A DNA stretch of 10,302 bases from a bacterium (GCA_023244795.1 JAHFLR010000019.1:1-10302), one strand, 5' to 3'; shown: positions 1 through 6,421, numbered from the stretch's first letter. Program-made: numbers and translations. Notes: generated from the letters alone by a model not told the origin.

Positions 1-102
1 TGGGCACTTCGGTGGCCCTACGCTTAATTGGTCATCCTGATGGCCGGCCAGCTTCTCGCCACAATCGGTGCAGTTCCATCTATAATTTGGCGTAGGAAAC
101 AT
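1..102 (-). CDS. Zinc-ribbon protein, N-terminal part (runs off left edge)
   Basis: An open minus-strand frame starts with ATG at 102-100 and stays open for 34 codons to the window edge. Visible residues include Cys11 and Cys14 in a WNCTDCGEKL stretch, then Cys33-Pro34 near the edge. This is the pattern of a treble-clef or zinc-ribbon fold (CxxCG ... CP), and the second half of the CP-x-C knuckle would lie outside the window. The start is supported by a strong Shine-Dalgarno site (GGGAGGTG) just upstream, the best one in the window. The gene is divergent from miaA. A TATA-like -10 element sits near 129-135, but I see no convincing -35. Too little is visible to name a family: small rubredoxin-like, FmdB-like and other zinc-ribbon proteins all fit. 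Confidence 0.6.
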   Translation of the reverse strand, partial: MFPTPNYRWNCTDCGEKLAGHQDDQLSVGPPKCP

Positions 103-104
103 GA

Positions 105-112
105 CACCTCCC
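105..112 (-). promoter_or_regulatory. Ribosome binding site of the zinc-ribbon gene
   Basis: The minus strand reads GGGAGGTG, then TC, then ATG. It is unusual here because almost none of the other genes in the window has a recognisable Shine-Dalgarno site, and it fixes the start of the partial gene. Confidence 0.6.
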
Positions 113-142
113 GTGTTTTGTTTGCCTCTATATAAAATTGTT

Positions 143-171
143 TTGCGAAAGATCTATTACTTTTGTATTAT
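143..171 (+). promoter_or_regulatory. miaA promoter, apparently giving a leaderless mRNA
   Basis: A -35 box TTGCGA (143-148), a 17-bp spacer and a -10 box TATTAT (166-171) fit a sigma70-type promoter. The expected transcription start, about 7 nt after the -10, falls at 178-179, on or next to the miaA ATG. No Shine-Dalgarno sequence is present. The same geometry recurs at htrA and iscS, which strengthens the call. Confidence 0.55.
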
Positions 172-178
172 AGCATTA

Positions 179-1141
179 ATGAACAAACCTGAAAAACTTA
201 TCGTAATTCTTGGCCAAACGGCCTCCGGCAAGAGCGGGTTGGCGGTATGGCTCGCCCGCCAATTGGCGGGTGAAGTTATTTCTGCCGATTCCAGACAAGT
301 TTATAAGGGTATGAATATTGGCACGGGGAAGGTCACCAAAAAAGAGATGGCCGGTATCCCTCACCACTGCCTTAGTGTGACCAGCCCCAAAAAAGTTTAT
401 ACGGCTTCCGATTTTGAAAAATGCGCCGAGGGCGCAATGGAGAAAATATGGGCAAAAAACAAAGTACCAATAGTTTGTGGCGGTACCGGTTTTTATATAG
501 ATTTATTGCTCGGCAAAATACAAACTGCCGATGTGCCACCAAACCCAAAACTAAGGAAAGAGCTGGGGAAAAAATCAACGGAGCAGCTTTTTAAAATGCT
601 CCAGAAATTAGACCCCGAGCGCGCAAAAAACATTGACGCCAAAAATCCGAGGAGGCTTATTAGAGCGATTGAGATAGTAAAATATAAAACTAATAGCAAC
701 GAGCTTGCGTCATTTGATAGCCGAGTCGGCGTCGGAGTCCACTCGTGGGTTAAGACGCGAGGCGGGCAAATAACGCAAGCGACTCCATACGAAGTGCTTC
801 AAATCGGCATTGCCTGGCCGAAAGAAAAACTCAAGGAACGGATTGCCCAGAGAACTGCAACGATGGTTAAGCAAGGTGTTATTAAAGAAACAAAAAAACT
901 CAAAGAATCCGGGGTTACTTGGAAGCGTATTGGCGAGCTGGGATTTGAATATAAGTACCCTGCCCTGTTTTTGCGGGGTAAAATTACAAAGAAAGAAATG
1001 CTGGAGAGAATGATTTTAGAGAGCGAACAATATGCCAAACGCCAAACAACCTGGTTTAAGCGAGATAAAAATATCGTTTTGGTAAAACCAACTGAACTCA
1101 AAAAAACTCAAGGCATAGCAAGGGTATTTCTGGCTAAATAA
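179..1141 (+). CDS. miaA: tRNA dimethylallyltransferase MiaA, with an inserted palindromic element
   Basis: MiaA transfers a dimethylallyl group to N6 of A37 in tRNAs that read UNN codons, in the cytoplasm. The 320-aa product has the P-loop GQTASGKS (12-19), the substrate motif SADSRQVY (35-42) and GGTGFYI (101-107). It also has the LDPERA...NPRRLIRAIEI block and a C-terminal QYAKRQTTWFKRD motif. I chose ATG 179 over the in-frame ATG at 101 because homologues begin just before the P-loop, the promoter places transcription start there, and the extra 26 residues look like translated promoter DNA. Between RAIEI and YEVLQIGIAWP there are 37 residues, where E. coli MiaA has about 20. The excess coincides with the palindromic element at 703-780. 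The insertion keeps frame and the catalytic motifs are intact, so the enzyme is probably active. There is no nearby terminator; the next gene follows after 96 bp. Confidence 0.95.
   Translation: MNKPEKLIVILGQTASGKSGLAVWLARQLAGEVISADSRQVYKGMNIGTGKVTKKEMAGIPHHCLSVTSPKKVYTASDFEKCAEGAMEKIWAKNKVPIVCGGTGFYIDLLLGKIQTADVPPNPKLRKELGKKSTEQLFKMLQKLDPERAKNIDAKNPRRLIRAIEIVKYKTNSNELASFDSRVGVGVHSWVKTRGGQITQATPYEVLQIGIAWPKEKLKERIAQRTATMVKQGVIKETKKLKESGVTWKRIGELGFEYKYPALFLRGKITKKEMLERMILESEQYAKRQTTWFKRDKNIVLVKPTELKKTQGIARVFLAK
703..780 (+). repeat. Palindromic coding insertion element, copy 1 (in miaA)
   Basis: This 78-bp element has a 20-nt left arm (703-722), a 38-nt core (723-760) and a 20-nt right arm (761-780). 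Of the arm positions, 16 form Watson-Crick pairs and one a G-T pair; the outer 14 match at 13. The ends are GCTTGCG and CGCAAGC. The core begins GAGTCGGCGTCG, contains GGGTTAAG and is 24/38 G+C. It matches the core in iscS at 28 of 38 positions without a gap, with the same arm-to-core spacing. It is 26 codons long and is read in frame through GTT-AAG, which avoids the TAA. It encodes the VGVGV-rich stretch of MiaA, in a loop that varies in length between homologues. A GA dinucleotide borders both ends, too short to count as a target duplication. Confidence 0.75.
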
Positions 1142-1149
1142 TGGCAATC

Positions 1150-1177
1150 TTGATACTTTAACATTACTTGATATCAT
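1150..1177 (+). promoter_or_regulatory. Possible promoter of the secreted protein gene
   Basis: TTGATA (1150-1155), a 16-bp spacer and TATCAT (1172-1177) resemble a sigma70 promoter. The leader would be about 50 nt with no Shine-Dalgarno site at the ATG. The region is AT-rich, so a chance match is possible, and co-transcription with miaA is the alternative. Confidence 0.3.
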
Positions 1178-1237
1178 AAAAGCAGGAGTCGAAAACCTAG
1201 CAAAATTAATAATTAACAGATTAATAAATAAAAAATT

Positions 1238-1960
1238 ATGTCAAAAAGTAAATTCGTACTGGCCGCGGCTGGAACCGTCGCTACGGCGGCCCTGTTGGCC
1301 TCTTTTGCCGTCAGCGCATTGGCAGATCAAAACAACGATAATAGCCAAGGAAAAAAAGATAACACCCCCATCGCCAAGATGATGGTGCAGTTTAATAGCA
1401 ACGGCAAAGGCCAATTAAGCGGCACCGTTGCCGCAATGCAAAGTGGCTCATTTACACTAAATAGCTGGGGTGGAGTCTGGAATATCAATGTTGCTTCCAG
1501 CACAAAAATCATCCGCAGATTCGGTGGAACCTCAAACTTACCTGAGTTCGCCGTAGGCGATGCGGTTTTAGTTAGCGGCACCGTTAGTACAACCACCTCC
1601 TGGGCAGTTAATGCCGCGAAGGTGCAAAACATGTCCATACAAACAAGGAACGCCAGCTTTAATGGAACAATTTCCAATTTGAGCGGAAGCTCCTTTACCT
1701 TAACCACCAAAAGCAGGGGTGGTGTCAAAGTAACAGTTAACACCGATGCCAGAGTTATGGTAAACGATAAGACTGGCGCCGTCTCCGATTTAGCCAATGG
1801 CATGACTGCCACAATTAGTGGCGTTTGGGACAGAACTCAATCCACGGTTATGGCCAGCAAAGTTGTGGCTCGTACACCAAAAACTCCAGGCATAGAAAAC
1901 CAAGGAGAGCACAGCAACGCCACCTCCACCGGCGCTACTTCTACCGAGAATCATTACTAG
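1238..1960 (+). CDS. Secreted protein with two DUF5666-like domains
   Basis: The 240-aa product starts with a Sec signal peptide: MSKSK, a hydrophobic stretch at 7-28, and a likely signal peptidase I site after ALA29, before DQNNDN. The mature part holds two copies of a beta-rich module, about 60-133 and 141-213. Each begins with a (S/N)GT(V/I) strand, then SG(S)SFTL, a V-rich strand ending in a small-residue turn, a G(D/M)xVxVSG-like strand and a final A..V strand. This resembles the DUF5666 fold, which is small, secreted and of unknown function. The tail from about 214 is low-complexity (Thr, Ser, Asn, Glu, His), like a flexible surface linker. There are no cysteines and no catalytic motif. 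The role is unknown; an envelope or extracellular binding role is a guess from architecture. No Shine-Dalgarno site precedes ATG 1238. A strong hairpin terminator follows the stop by 12 bp. Confidence 0.8.
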   Translation: MSKSKFVLAAAGTVATAALLASFAVSALADQNNDNSQGKKDNTPIAKMMVQFNSNGKGQLSGTVAAMQSGSFTLNSWGGVWNINVASSTKIIRRFGGTSNLPEFAVGDAVLVSGTVSTTTSWAVNAAKVQNMSIQTRNASFNGTISNLSGSSFTLTTKSRGGVKVTVNTDARVMVNDKTGAVSDLANGMTATISGVWDRTQSTVMASKVVARTPKTPGIENQGEHSNATSTGATSTENHY

Positions 1961-1972
1961 GTAGATAGGCGC

Positions 1973-2014
1973 AATTAACAAAACAGTCCGCCAAGGCGGA
2001 CTGTTTTGTTAATT
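1973..2014. terminator. Perfect 20-bp hairpin, bidirectional terminator
   Basis: Arms 1973-1992 and 1995-2014 are perfect reverse complements with only AA between them. The GC-rich tip (CAGTCCGCC / GGCGGACTG) is flanked by TTTTGTTAATT on the right and its complement on the left, so either strand gives a stem with a U-rich end. It lies between the plus-strand secreted protein gene and the minus-strand tRNA-Trp, and so can end both transcripts. Confidence 0.9.
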
Positions 2015-2031
2015 AATAGACCTATACCCTC

Positions 2032-2105
2032 TGGCGGGCCCACGAGGATTCGAACCTCGGTCAACGGTTTTGGAGACCGCTATTCTACCACTGAACTATA
2101 GGCCC
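2032..2105 (-). tRNA. trnW: tRNA-Trp (anticodon CCA), CCA end encoded
   Basis: On the minus strand the acceptor stem GGGCCTA pairs with TGGGCCC (one G-T). The anticodon loop is CTCCAAA with anticodon CCA, and the T arm is CGAGG-TTCGAAT-CCTCG. Discriminator G73 is as expected for bacterial tRNA-Trp, and the 3' CCA is encoded at 2034-2032. The loop has A36-A37-A38, the recognition context for MiaA, which is encoded upstream in this window. It sits 14 nt after rpmG. In many bacteria the order rpmG, tRNA-Trp, secE, nusG is kept; here a terminator follows and secE is absent. Confidence 0.97.
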
Positions 2106-2119
2106 AAAAGAACCAGAGA

Positions 2120-2278
2120 CTATTTCTTTGATTCTTTGTGCTTTGTTCTCGCCTTGCACCACTTGCAAAACTTTTGCAATTCTATTTTTCTTTCAACTCC
2201 CTTCTTGTTTTTGCTGCTCCAATAGTTAAAACGTTTACATTTAGTGCATTGCAACTTAATTAAATTATCTTGCGACAT
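2120..2278 (-). CDS. rpmG: 50S ribosomal protein L33 (bL33)
   Basis: This 52-aa frame runs from ATG at 2278-2276 to TAG at 2122-2120. It has the L33 pattern: CTKCKRFNYWSSKNKK near the N-terminus and LQKFCKWCKARTKHKE near the C-terminus. Cys11, Cys14, Cys38 and Cys41 are all present, so this is the zinc-binding (C+) form of a protein of the large subunit near the E site. Length is normal for the family (about 50-55 aa). It lies between tRNA-Tyr (37 nt upstream) and tRNA-Trp (14 nt downstream) on the same strand and is probably released from a common precursor by tRNA processing. Only a weak AAGGT, 12 nt before the ATG, resembles a ribosome binding site. No promoter of its own is evident. Confidence 0.95.
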   Translation of the reverse strand: MSQDNLIKLQCTKCKRFNYWSSKNKKGVERKIELQKFCKWCKARTKHKESKK

Positions 2279-2315
2279 ATTGATTTTATTACCTTATAAA
2301 TTTTCTTTAAAGCTG

Positions 2316-2398
2316 TGCGTGGAGTAGGATTCGAACCTACGTAGCCCGAAGGCGATAGATTTACAGTCTATTGCAATTGACCACTCTGCCATCCACGC
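2316..2398 (-). tRNA. trnY: tRNA-Tyr (anticodon GUA), CCA end not encoded
   Basis: On the minus strand the acceptor GCGTGGA pairs perfectly with TCCACGC. The anticodon stem-loop is ATAGA-CTGTAAA-TCTAT with anticodon GTA. A long variable arm (GCC-TTCG-GGC) marks it as class II, and the T arm is GTAGG-TTCGAAT-CCTAC. Discriminator A73 is followed by CAG, so CCA must be added by a nucleotidyltransferase, unlike in the neighbouring tRNA-Trp. A36-A37-A38 makes it a predicted MiaA substrate. The 5' end is 23 bp after the clpB stop, so it may be read from the htrA-clpB transcript. Confidence 0.97.
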
Positions 2399-2403
2399 AT
2401 CAA

Positions 2404-2417
2404 ACGGCAACCGCCGT
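2404..2417 (-). terminator. Short hairpin between clpB and tRNA-Tyr
   Basis: On the minus strand ACGGC-GGTT-GCCGT forms a 5-bp hairpin four nt after the clpB stop, followed by TTTG and then the tRNA-Tyr 5' end. The T tract is too short for a strong terminator. It could act as a weak attenuator, an mRNA 3' end or a processing signal separating the clpB message from the tRNA-rpmG block. Confidence 0.3.
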
Positions 2418-2421
2418 CTCC

Positions 2422-5109
2422 CTACTTTACCTTTGCCACTCCTGCCCCCCTTTTGCCTAACGGTTTGCTGTTTTTGCCGGGTTCTACTATCAGTTCGCCC
2501 TTGCTGGAAACATCTATGCTTAAAGTGCCCCCGCCCCCTACCTTGCCGCCAATAATCATCTCGGCGGCTTTGTTCATTATCTTGTTCTGGATCAGCCTTT
2601 TGAGCGGTCTGGCACCGTAGGAAGGATTATAACCCTCTTTCCCCAAAAAGGAAAGGGCCGCATTGGATACTTGTAGTTTTATGTCTTTTTCGGCCAAACG
2701 AGAACCCACGATGTCAATTTGGATTTTGACAATGCTCCTGAGGTCTTCTTCTTTTAACGAGTAAAATATTATTATCTCATCGAGCCTGTTTAAAAACTCC
2801 GGCCTAAACCTGTTCTCCAGCGCCTGCATAATTTTGCTTCGCAATCCTTTTTCGGTCTCTTTATCTTCCTCTTCTTGAGTGGCAAAGGAGCCAAAACCCA
2901 GCGCCTCCATTTTTCTTACATGCTCGGAGCCGATGTTGGATGTCATAATAATAATTGTGTTTTTAAAATTGGCTTGCCTGCCCTTGGCATCAGTTAATCT
3001 GCCGTTATCCAAAATCTGAAGCATAATATTAAACACCTCGGGATGCGCTTTTTCTACCTCATCAAACAACACCACACTATACGGCCTGTGCCGTACCATT
3101 TCGGTTAATTGTCCACCCTCCTCGTGGCCAACATAACCCGGCGGAGAGCCAATCATTTTAGAAACAGTGTGACGTTCCATGTATTCCGACATATCAACTC
3201 GGATTAATGACTTCTCGTCGTTAAACATAAACCCTGCTAACGCTTTAGCCAGTTCGGTTTTTCCAACTCCGGTCGGGCCCAAAAACATAAAAGAACCGAT
3301 GGGGCGATCTTCGTAAGAGATCCCCGCCCGCGACCTCCTTACCGCGTTGGCAATCTTGGCAATGGCTTCCTTCTGACCAATAACCCGTTGGCTCAAAATT
3401 TCCTCCATATTGAGCAGCTTCTCCGCTTCTTCTTCTATCATCTTAAAGACTGGCACGCCTGTCCAACGAGAAACTACGCCAGCGATATCCTCTTCCGTAA
3501 TCTCTTCCTTTAAAATTCTTCGGGAAGATTGTAATTTTTTGAGACGCTTTTCTTCGTTAGTTATTTTATTTTCCAGCTCTGGTATTTTTCCATATCGAAG
3601 CTCCGCCACTTTTGACAAGTCGGATTTATTTTCCGCCAAATCAGCTTCTGTTCGCAGTAATTCGATTTCTTTTTTCCACTTACGGATGTTTATTAGAACA
3701 TCCTTTTCGTTTTTCCACCTTAGTTCTACGGAGGAAATTTTTTCTTTGGCGTTGGCAATTTCTTTTTCTATTTCCTTGACTCTTTTTTTAGACTTAATAG
3801 AGCTGTCTTTTTTGAGGGCCTCTTTTTCGATTTCTAACTTCATTATATGTCTGTTGGCAATCTCCAGCTCCTCGGGCATACTATCGAGCTCTAAACGCAA
3901 AGCGGAAGCCGCTTCGTCTATCAGATCTATTGCTTTATCTGGTAAAAATCTATCGGTAATGTACCTGCTAGATAAATTAGCCGCCGATTGTATCGCTTCG
4001 TCAGTAATTTTTACGCCATGATGCAATTCGTATTTTTCTTTAAGGCCGCGCAATATGGAAATGGTGTCCTCCACTGATGGCTCTTCTACATACACCGGCT
4101 GGAATCTACGCGCCAAGGCGGGGTCCTTTTCTATATGCTTTTGGTACTCCTTAATGGTGGTAGCCCCAATAGCGTGCAGAAGCCCCCTGGCAAGGGCCGG
4201 TTTAAGCATATTAGAGGCATCTATGGCGCCCTCAGCCGCTCCCGCCCCCACAATAGTGTGTATCTCATCTATAAACAAAATGATCTTGCCCGCCGATTTT
4301 TCTATCTCTTTAATTATGCTTTTTAAGCGCTCCTCAAATTCTCCTCGGTATTTTGTGCCCGAGACCAGCATCCCCATATCCAAAGAGATGAGCTCTTTGT
4401 CTTTGAGCGACTCCGGAACATCGCCCTTGGCGATTCTTCTGGCCAAGCCCTCCGCGATGGCTGTTTTACCAACACCAGCCTCGCCTATTAAAATAGGATT
4501 GTTCTTTGTCCGTCTGCTTAATATCTGCATCACTCTCCGAATCTCTTCTTCTCGCCCGATAACCGGATCCAGCTTATCTTGCTTGGCCAAGTCTGTCAGG
4601 TTTCTTGCATATTTATCCAAGACTTTTGATTTGCTTGTAGTTTGCCCTCCGTTAACTACACCTTCTTTTTTTAATTCACCCAAAACAAACAAAACGTTTT
4701 TTCTTTCTATTTTAAATTTCTTTAGCATCTCCTGAGCGCCGGACGGCACGTCCAAAATCGCCAGAAAAAGATGTTCGGTGCTTACATATTCGTCCTTCAT
4801 AGACACGGAAATTCTATGCGCCATATCAAACACTTTTGCCAGTTCGGGAGCAATAAATATTTGGAATGATGGCGCCGAAGCATCAACTTGCCCGAGGTCG
4901 GACATGTTATCGTTTATGGAGTCGGTAAGAAAAACAATATCTAGACCTATCCTTTCTAGAATCGGAGTAACCAAACTATCCTCTTGCGCCACTAAAGCAG
5001 CCAAAAGATGAGTCGGCTCTAGTTGGCTTTGGCCTCGCTCAATGGCAACTTCGTGCGCCTTGCGCACGGCTTCTTGGGCTTTGATTGTAAAATTTGAAAA
5101 TGGTGGCAT
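2422..5109 (-). CDS. clpB: Disaggregase ClpB (Hsp100 AAA+ chaperone)
   Basis: ClpB is a hexameric ATP-driven cytoplasmic disaggregase that threads aggregated proteins for refolding, normally with DnaK. The 895-aa product has the two-repeat Clp N domain (about 1-150). NBD1 has Walker A GEAGVGKT (209-216), Walker B ILFIDE (277-282), pore Tyr254 in GTKYRGEFEE and Arg334-Arg335. A Lys/Glu-rich coiled-coil middle domain (about 405-535) separates ClpB from ClpA and ClpC. NBD2 has Walker A GPTGVGKT (611-618), Walker B VVLFDE (679-684), pore loop GSPPGYVG (654-661), sensor TSN (723-725) and sensor-2 GARPLKR (832-838). It is slightly longer than the usual 860 or so, through a Gly/Lys-rich tail after about 875. 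All catalytic residues are intact. It starts 8 nt after the htrA stop without a Shine-Dalgarno site, so it is likely co-transcribed and translationally coupled. I see no CIRCE element. Confidence 0.97.
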   Translation of the reverse strand: MPPFSNFTIKAQEAVRKAHEVAIERGQSQLEPTHLLAALVAQEDSLVTPILERIGLDIVFLTDSINDNMSDLGQVDASAPSFQIFIAPELAKVFDMAHRISVSMKDEYVSTEHLFLAILDVPSGAQEMLKKFKIERKNVLFVLGELKKEGVVNGGQTTSKSKVLDKYARNLTDLAKQDKLDPVIGREEEIRRVMQILSRRTKNNPILIGEAGVGKTAIAEGLARRIAKGDVPESLKDKELISLDMGMLVSGTKYRGEFEERLKSIIKEIEKSAGKIILFIDEIHTIVGAGAAEGAIDASNMLKPALARGLLHAIGATTIKEYQKHIEKDPALARRFQPVYVEEPSVEDTISILRGLKEKYELHHGVKITDEAIQSAANLSSRYITDRFLPDKAIDLIDEAASALRLELDSMPEELEIANRHIMKLEIEKEALKKDSSIKSKKRVKEIEKEIANAKEKISSVELRWKNEKDVLINIRKWKKEIELLRTEADLAENKSDLSKVAELRYGKIPELENKITNEEKRLKKLQSSRRILKEEITEEDIAGVVSRWTGVPVFKMIEEEAEKLLNMEEILSQRVIGQKEAIAKIANAVRRSRAGISYEDRPIGSFMFLGPTGVGKTELAKALAGFMFNDEKSLIRVDMSEYMERHTVSKMIGSPPGYVGHEEGGQLTEMVRHRPYSVVLFDEVEKAHPEVFNIMLQILDNGRLTDAKGRQANFKNTIIIMTSNIGSEHVRKMEALGFGSFATQEEEDKETEKGLRSKIMQALENRFRPEFLNRLDEIIIFYSLKEEDLRSIVKIQIDIVGSRLAEKDIKLQVSNAALSFLGKEGYNPSYGARPLKRLIQNKIMNKAAEMIIGGKVGGGGTLSIDVSSKGELIVEPGKNSKPLGKRGAGVAKVK

Positions 5110-5117
5110 ATTTTTAT

Positions 5118-6380
5118 TTAAGTATTTTCCGGACGTTTATCTAACGTTATATCGACATTACTCTCTTTATTATCTCTTAGTATCTTCAGCGACAACTTAT
5201 CACCTACTCGGTATTTAGTCAACAGCCGGCTTAGGGTATTCTCCTGATTTATTTTTGTGCCGTTAATCTCCAAAATAATATCGCCCTCCTTAAGGCCAGC
5301 TTTACCAGCCGGACCGCCCGCTACCACTGCGGGTTCGCCACTCGGCCCCTTTTTAATTATTAACCCGTAGTCTACGGAAAGATTGAGGCCATCTTTAGTA
5401 GCGCTGTCTACTGCCACATACCTAACTCCCAGGTACGGATATTGCACGCTGCCAAACTCCTTGGCGTCTTGAGCATCTCTTTTGGCAAAATTTATAGGAA
5501 AAGCGAAACCGACACTTTGGGCCGATTGAGCCACGGCCGTGTTGATGCCAATCACCTTGCCGTTTATGTCTAACAACGGCCCGCCCGAATTGCCCGGGTT
5601 TATGGCGGCATCCGTTTGGATGAGTGACCCTAATTCTTCCGGACCAGAGAGCGACCCCTGCGCTACTATTTTTCTGTCTAGACCGGAGACAATGCCGATA
5701 GAGACGGTGTTTCTAAACTCTCCCAGCGCATTGCCGATAGCCACCACCGACTGGCCGATATCCAATTTGTCGGAATCACCCAACGAAACAGTCGGGAAAT
5801 TTTTACCCTCCACCTTCAATATGGCTATGTCTTGGAACGGGTCCCGCGCCAGCACCTTGGCATCTAGCTTTCTTCCGTCATTCATTACAATGGAGTATTG
5901 CGCGGCTGTGTCCTCCACCACATGCTTGTTAGTTAAAAGAATCCCGTCGCTACCGACAAAAAACCCCGTACCACTGCCTACTTCTTGCTTCTGCGTGCCC
6001 TTTTGCCTATATTGCGGTACTTCTAACCCCTGGAACATCGGATCGCTACCAAGGGGGTTGGCATAATATTGCTCCAGCACCGGCAAATCTTTGGTGGCCA
6101 CAACGCTAACAATGGCCGGGCTAGCGTCTTTAACGATTTTTATGATAGCTTCGTCCTTGCTTACATAAGCTGGCTGTTGGTTTTGATTTTTTTCCTGATC
6201 CTTATTGGCGCCCATTGGATCAACAATTCTCTCTATCACCTTGTTAATGGTGTTGGTAATTGGAGGCGGAGCCTGATTAACCAAGGATACAGTAAAAATA
6301 GCCGTGACGATAGAGGTCATAAAGCTTATTAATAAGGCCAAAAAAACTAGCTGTTTTTTTGTTAGCTGTTCTAGTTCCAT
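5118..6380 (-). CDS. htrA: Membrane-anchored HtrA/DegP-type serine protease with one PDZ domain
   Basis: This protease/chaperone of the cell envelope degrades misfolded exported proteins. The 420-aa product has a short basic N-terminus, one hydrophobic segment (about 11-34) that acts as an uncleaved anchor or signal, and a Pro/Asn/Gln-rich linker to about 70. The trypsin-like domain carries the full triad: His153 (TNKHVVED), Asp184 (DPFQDIAIL) and Ser265 (GNSGGP). A single PDZ domain spans about 315-415, with YLGVRY at its start and GLKEGDIILEING as the core; this layout is closer to DegS or Gram-positive HtrA than to two-PDZ DegP. ATG 6380 is preceded by a near-consensus promoter that predicts a leaderless mRNA. 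It forms a quality-control operon with clpB: HtrA outside the membrane, ClpB inside. Confidence 0.95.
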   Translation of the reverse strand: MELEQLTKKQLVFLALLISFMTSIVTAIFTVSLVNQAPPPITNTINKVIERIVDPMGANKDQEKNQNQQPAYVSKDEAIIKIVKDASPAIVSVVATKDLPVLEQYYANPLGSDPMFQGLEVPQYRQKGTQKQEVGSGTGFFVGSDGILLTNKHVVEDTAAQYSIVMNDGRKLDAKVLARDPFQDIAILKVEGKNFPTVSLGDSDKLDIGQSVVAIGNALGEFRNTVSIGIVSGLDRKIVAQGSLSGPEELGSLIQTDAAINPGNSGGPLLDINGKVIGINTAVAQSAQSVGFAFPINFAKRDAQDAKEFGSVQYPYLGVRYVAVDSATKDGLNLSVDYGLIIKKGPSGEPAVVAGGPAGKAGLKEGDIILEINGTKINQENTLSRLLTKYRVGDKLSLKILRDNKESNVDITLDKRPENT

Positions 6381-6386
6381 ACTTAT

Positions 6387-6415
6387 ATTTTAGGTATCTA
6401 TGCGGGGTGTGTCAA
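6387..6415 (-). promoter_or_regulatory. htrA-clpB promoter, predicted leaderless
   Basis: The minus strand has a perfect -35 TTGACA (6415-6410), a 17-bp spacer and a -10 TAAAAT (6392-6387). Six nt (ATAAGT) separate the -10 from the htrA ATG, so transcription should start on the A of ATG. This is the strongest promoter in the window. It starts immediately after the TGA stop of the upstream aminopeptidase. Confidence 0.8.
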
Positions 6416-6421
6416 TCACAC
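6407..6421. promoter_or_regulatory. Palindrome over the htrA -35 box, possible operator
   Basis: GTGTG-TCAAT-CACAC is a perfect 5-bp inverted repeat covering the whole -35 hexamer, where a repressor could block RNA polymerase. It also covers the aminopeptidase stop codon, so part of its sequence is constrained by coding. No matching regulator gene is in the window. Confidence 0.35.

Noticed and set aside
101..178. Longer miaA start at ATG 101
   Set aside because: The extra 26 residues have no MiaA character, overlap the promoter and the divergent gene's ribosome binding site, and lie upstream of the predicted transcription start.
1142..1237. Terminator between miaA and the secreted protein gene
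   Set aside because: No stem-loop with a T tract; only the short palindrome TGATATCA is present.
3410..4021. Long open frame on the plus strand inside clpB (also 4055-4735 and 5539-6066 in clpB and htrA)
   Set aside because: Ser/Ile-rich translation with no domain signature, fully antisense to strongly conserved coding sequence; these are shadows of the real genes.
4908..5020. Further copies of the element core, from two GAGTCGG matches in clpB
   Set aside because: The matches are 7 nt only, lack the rest of the core and inverted arms, and encode the conserved Clp N domain without an insertion.
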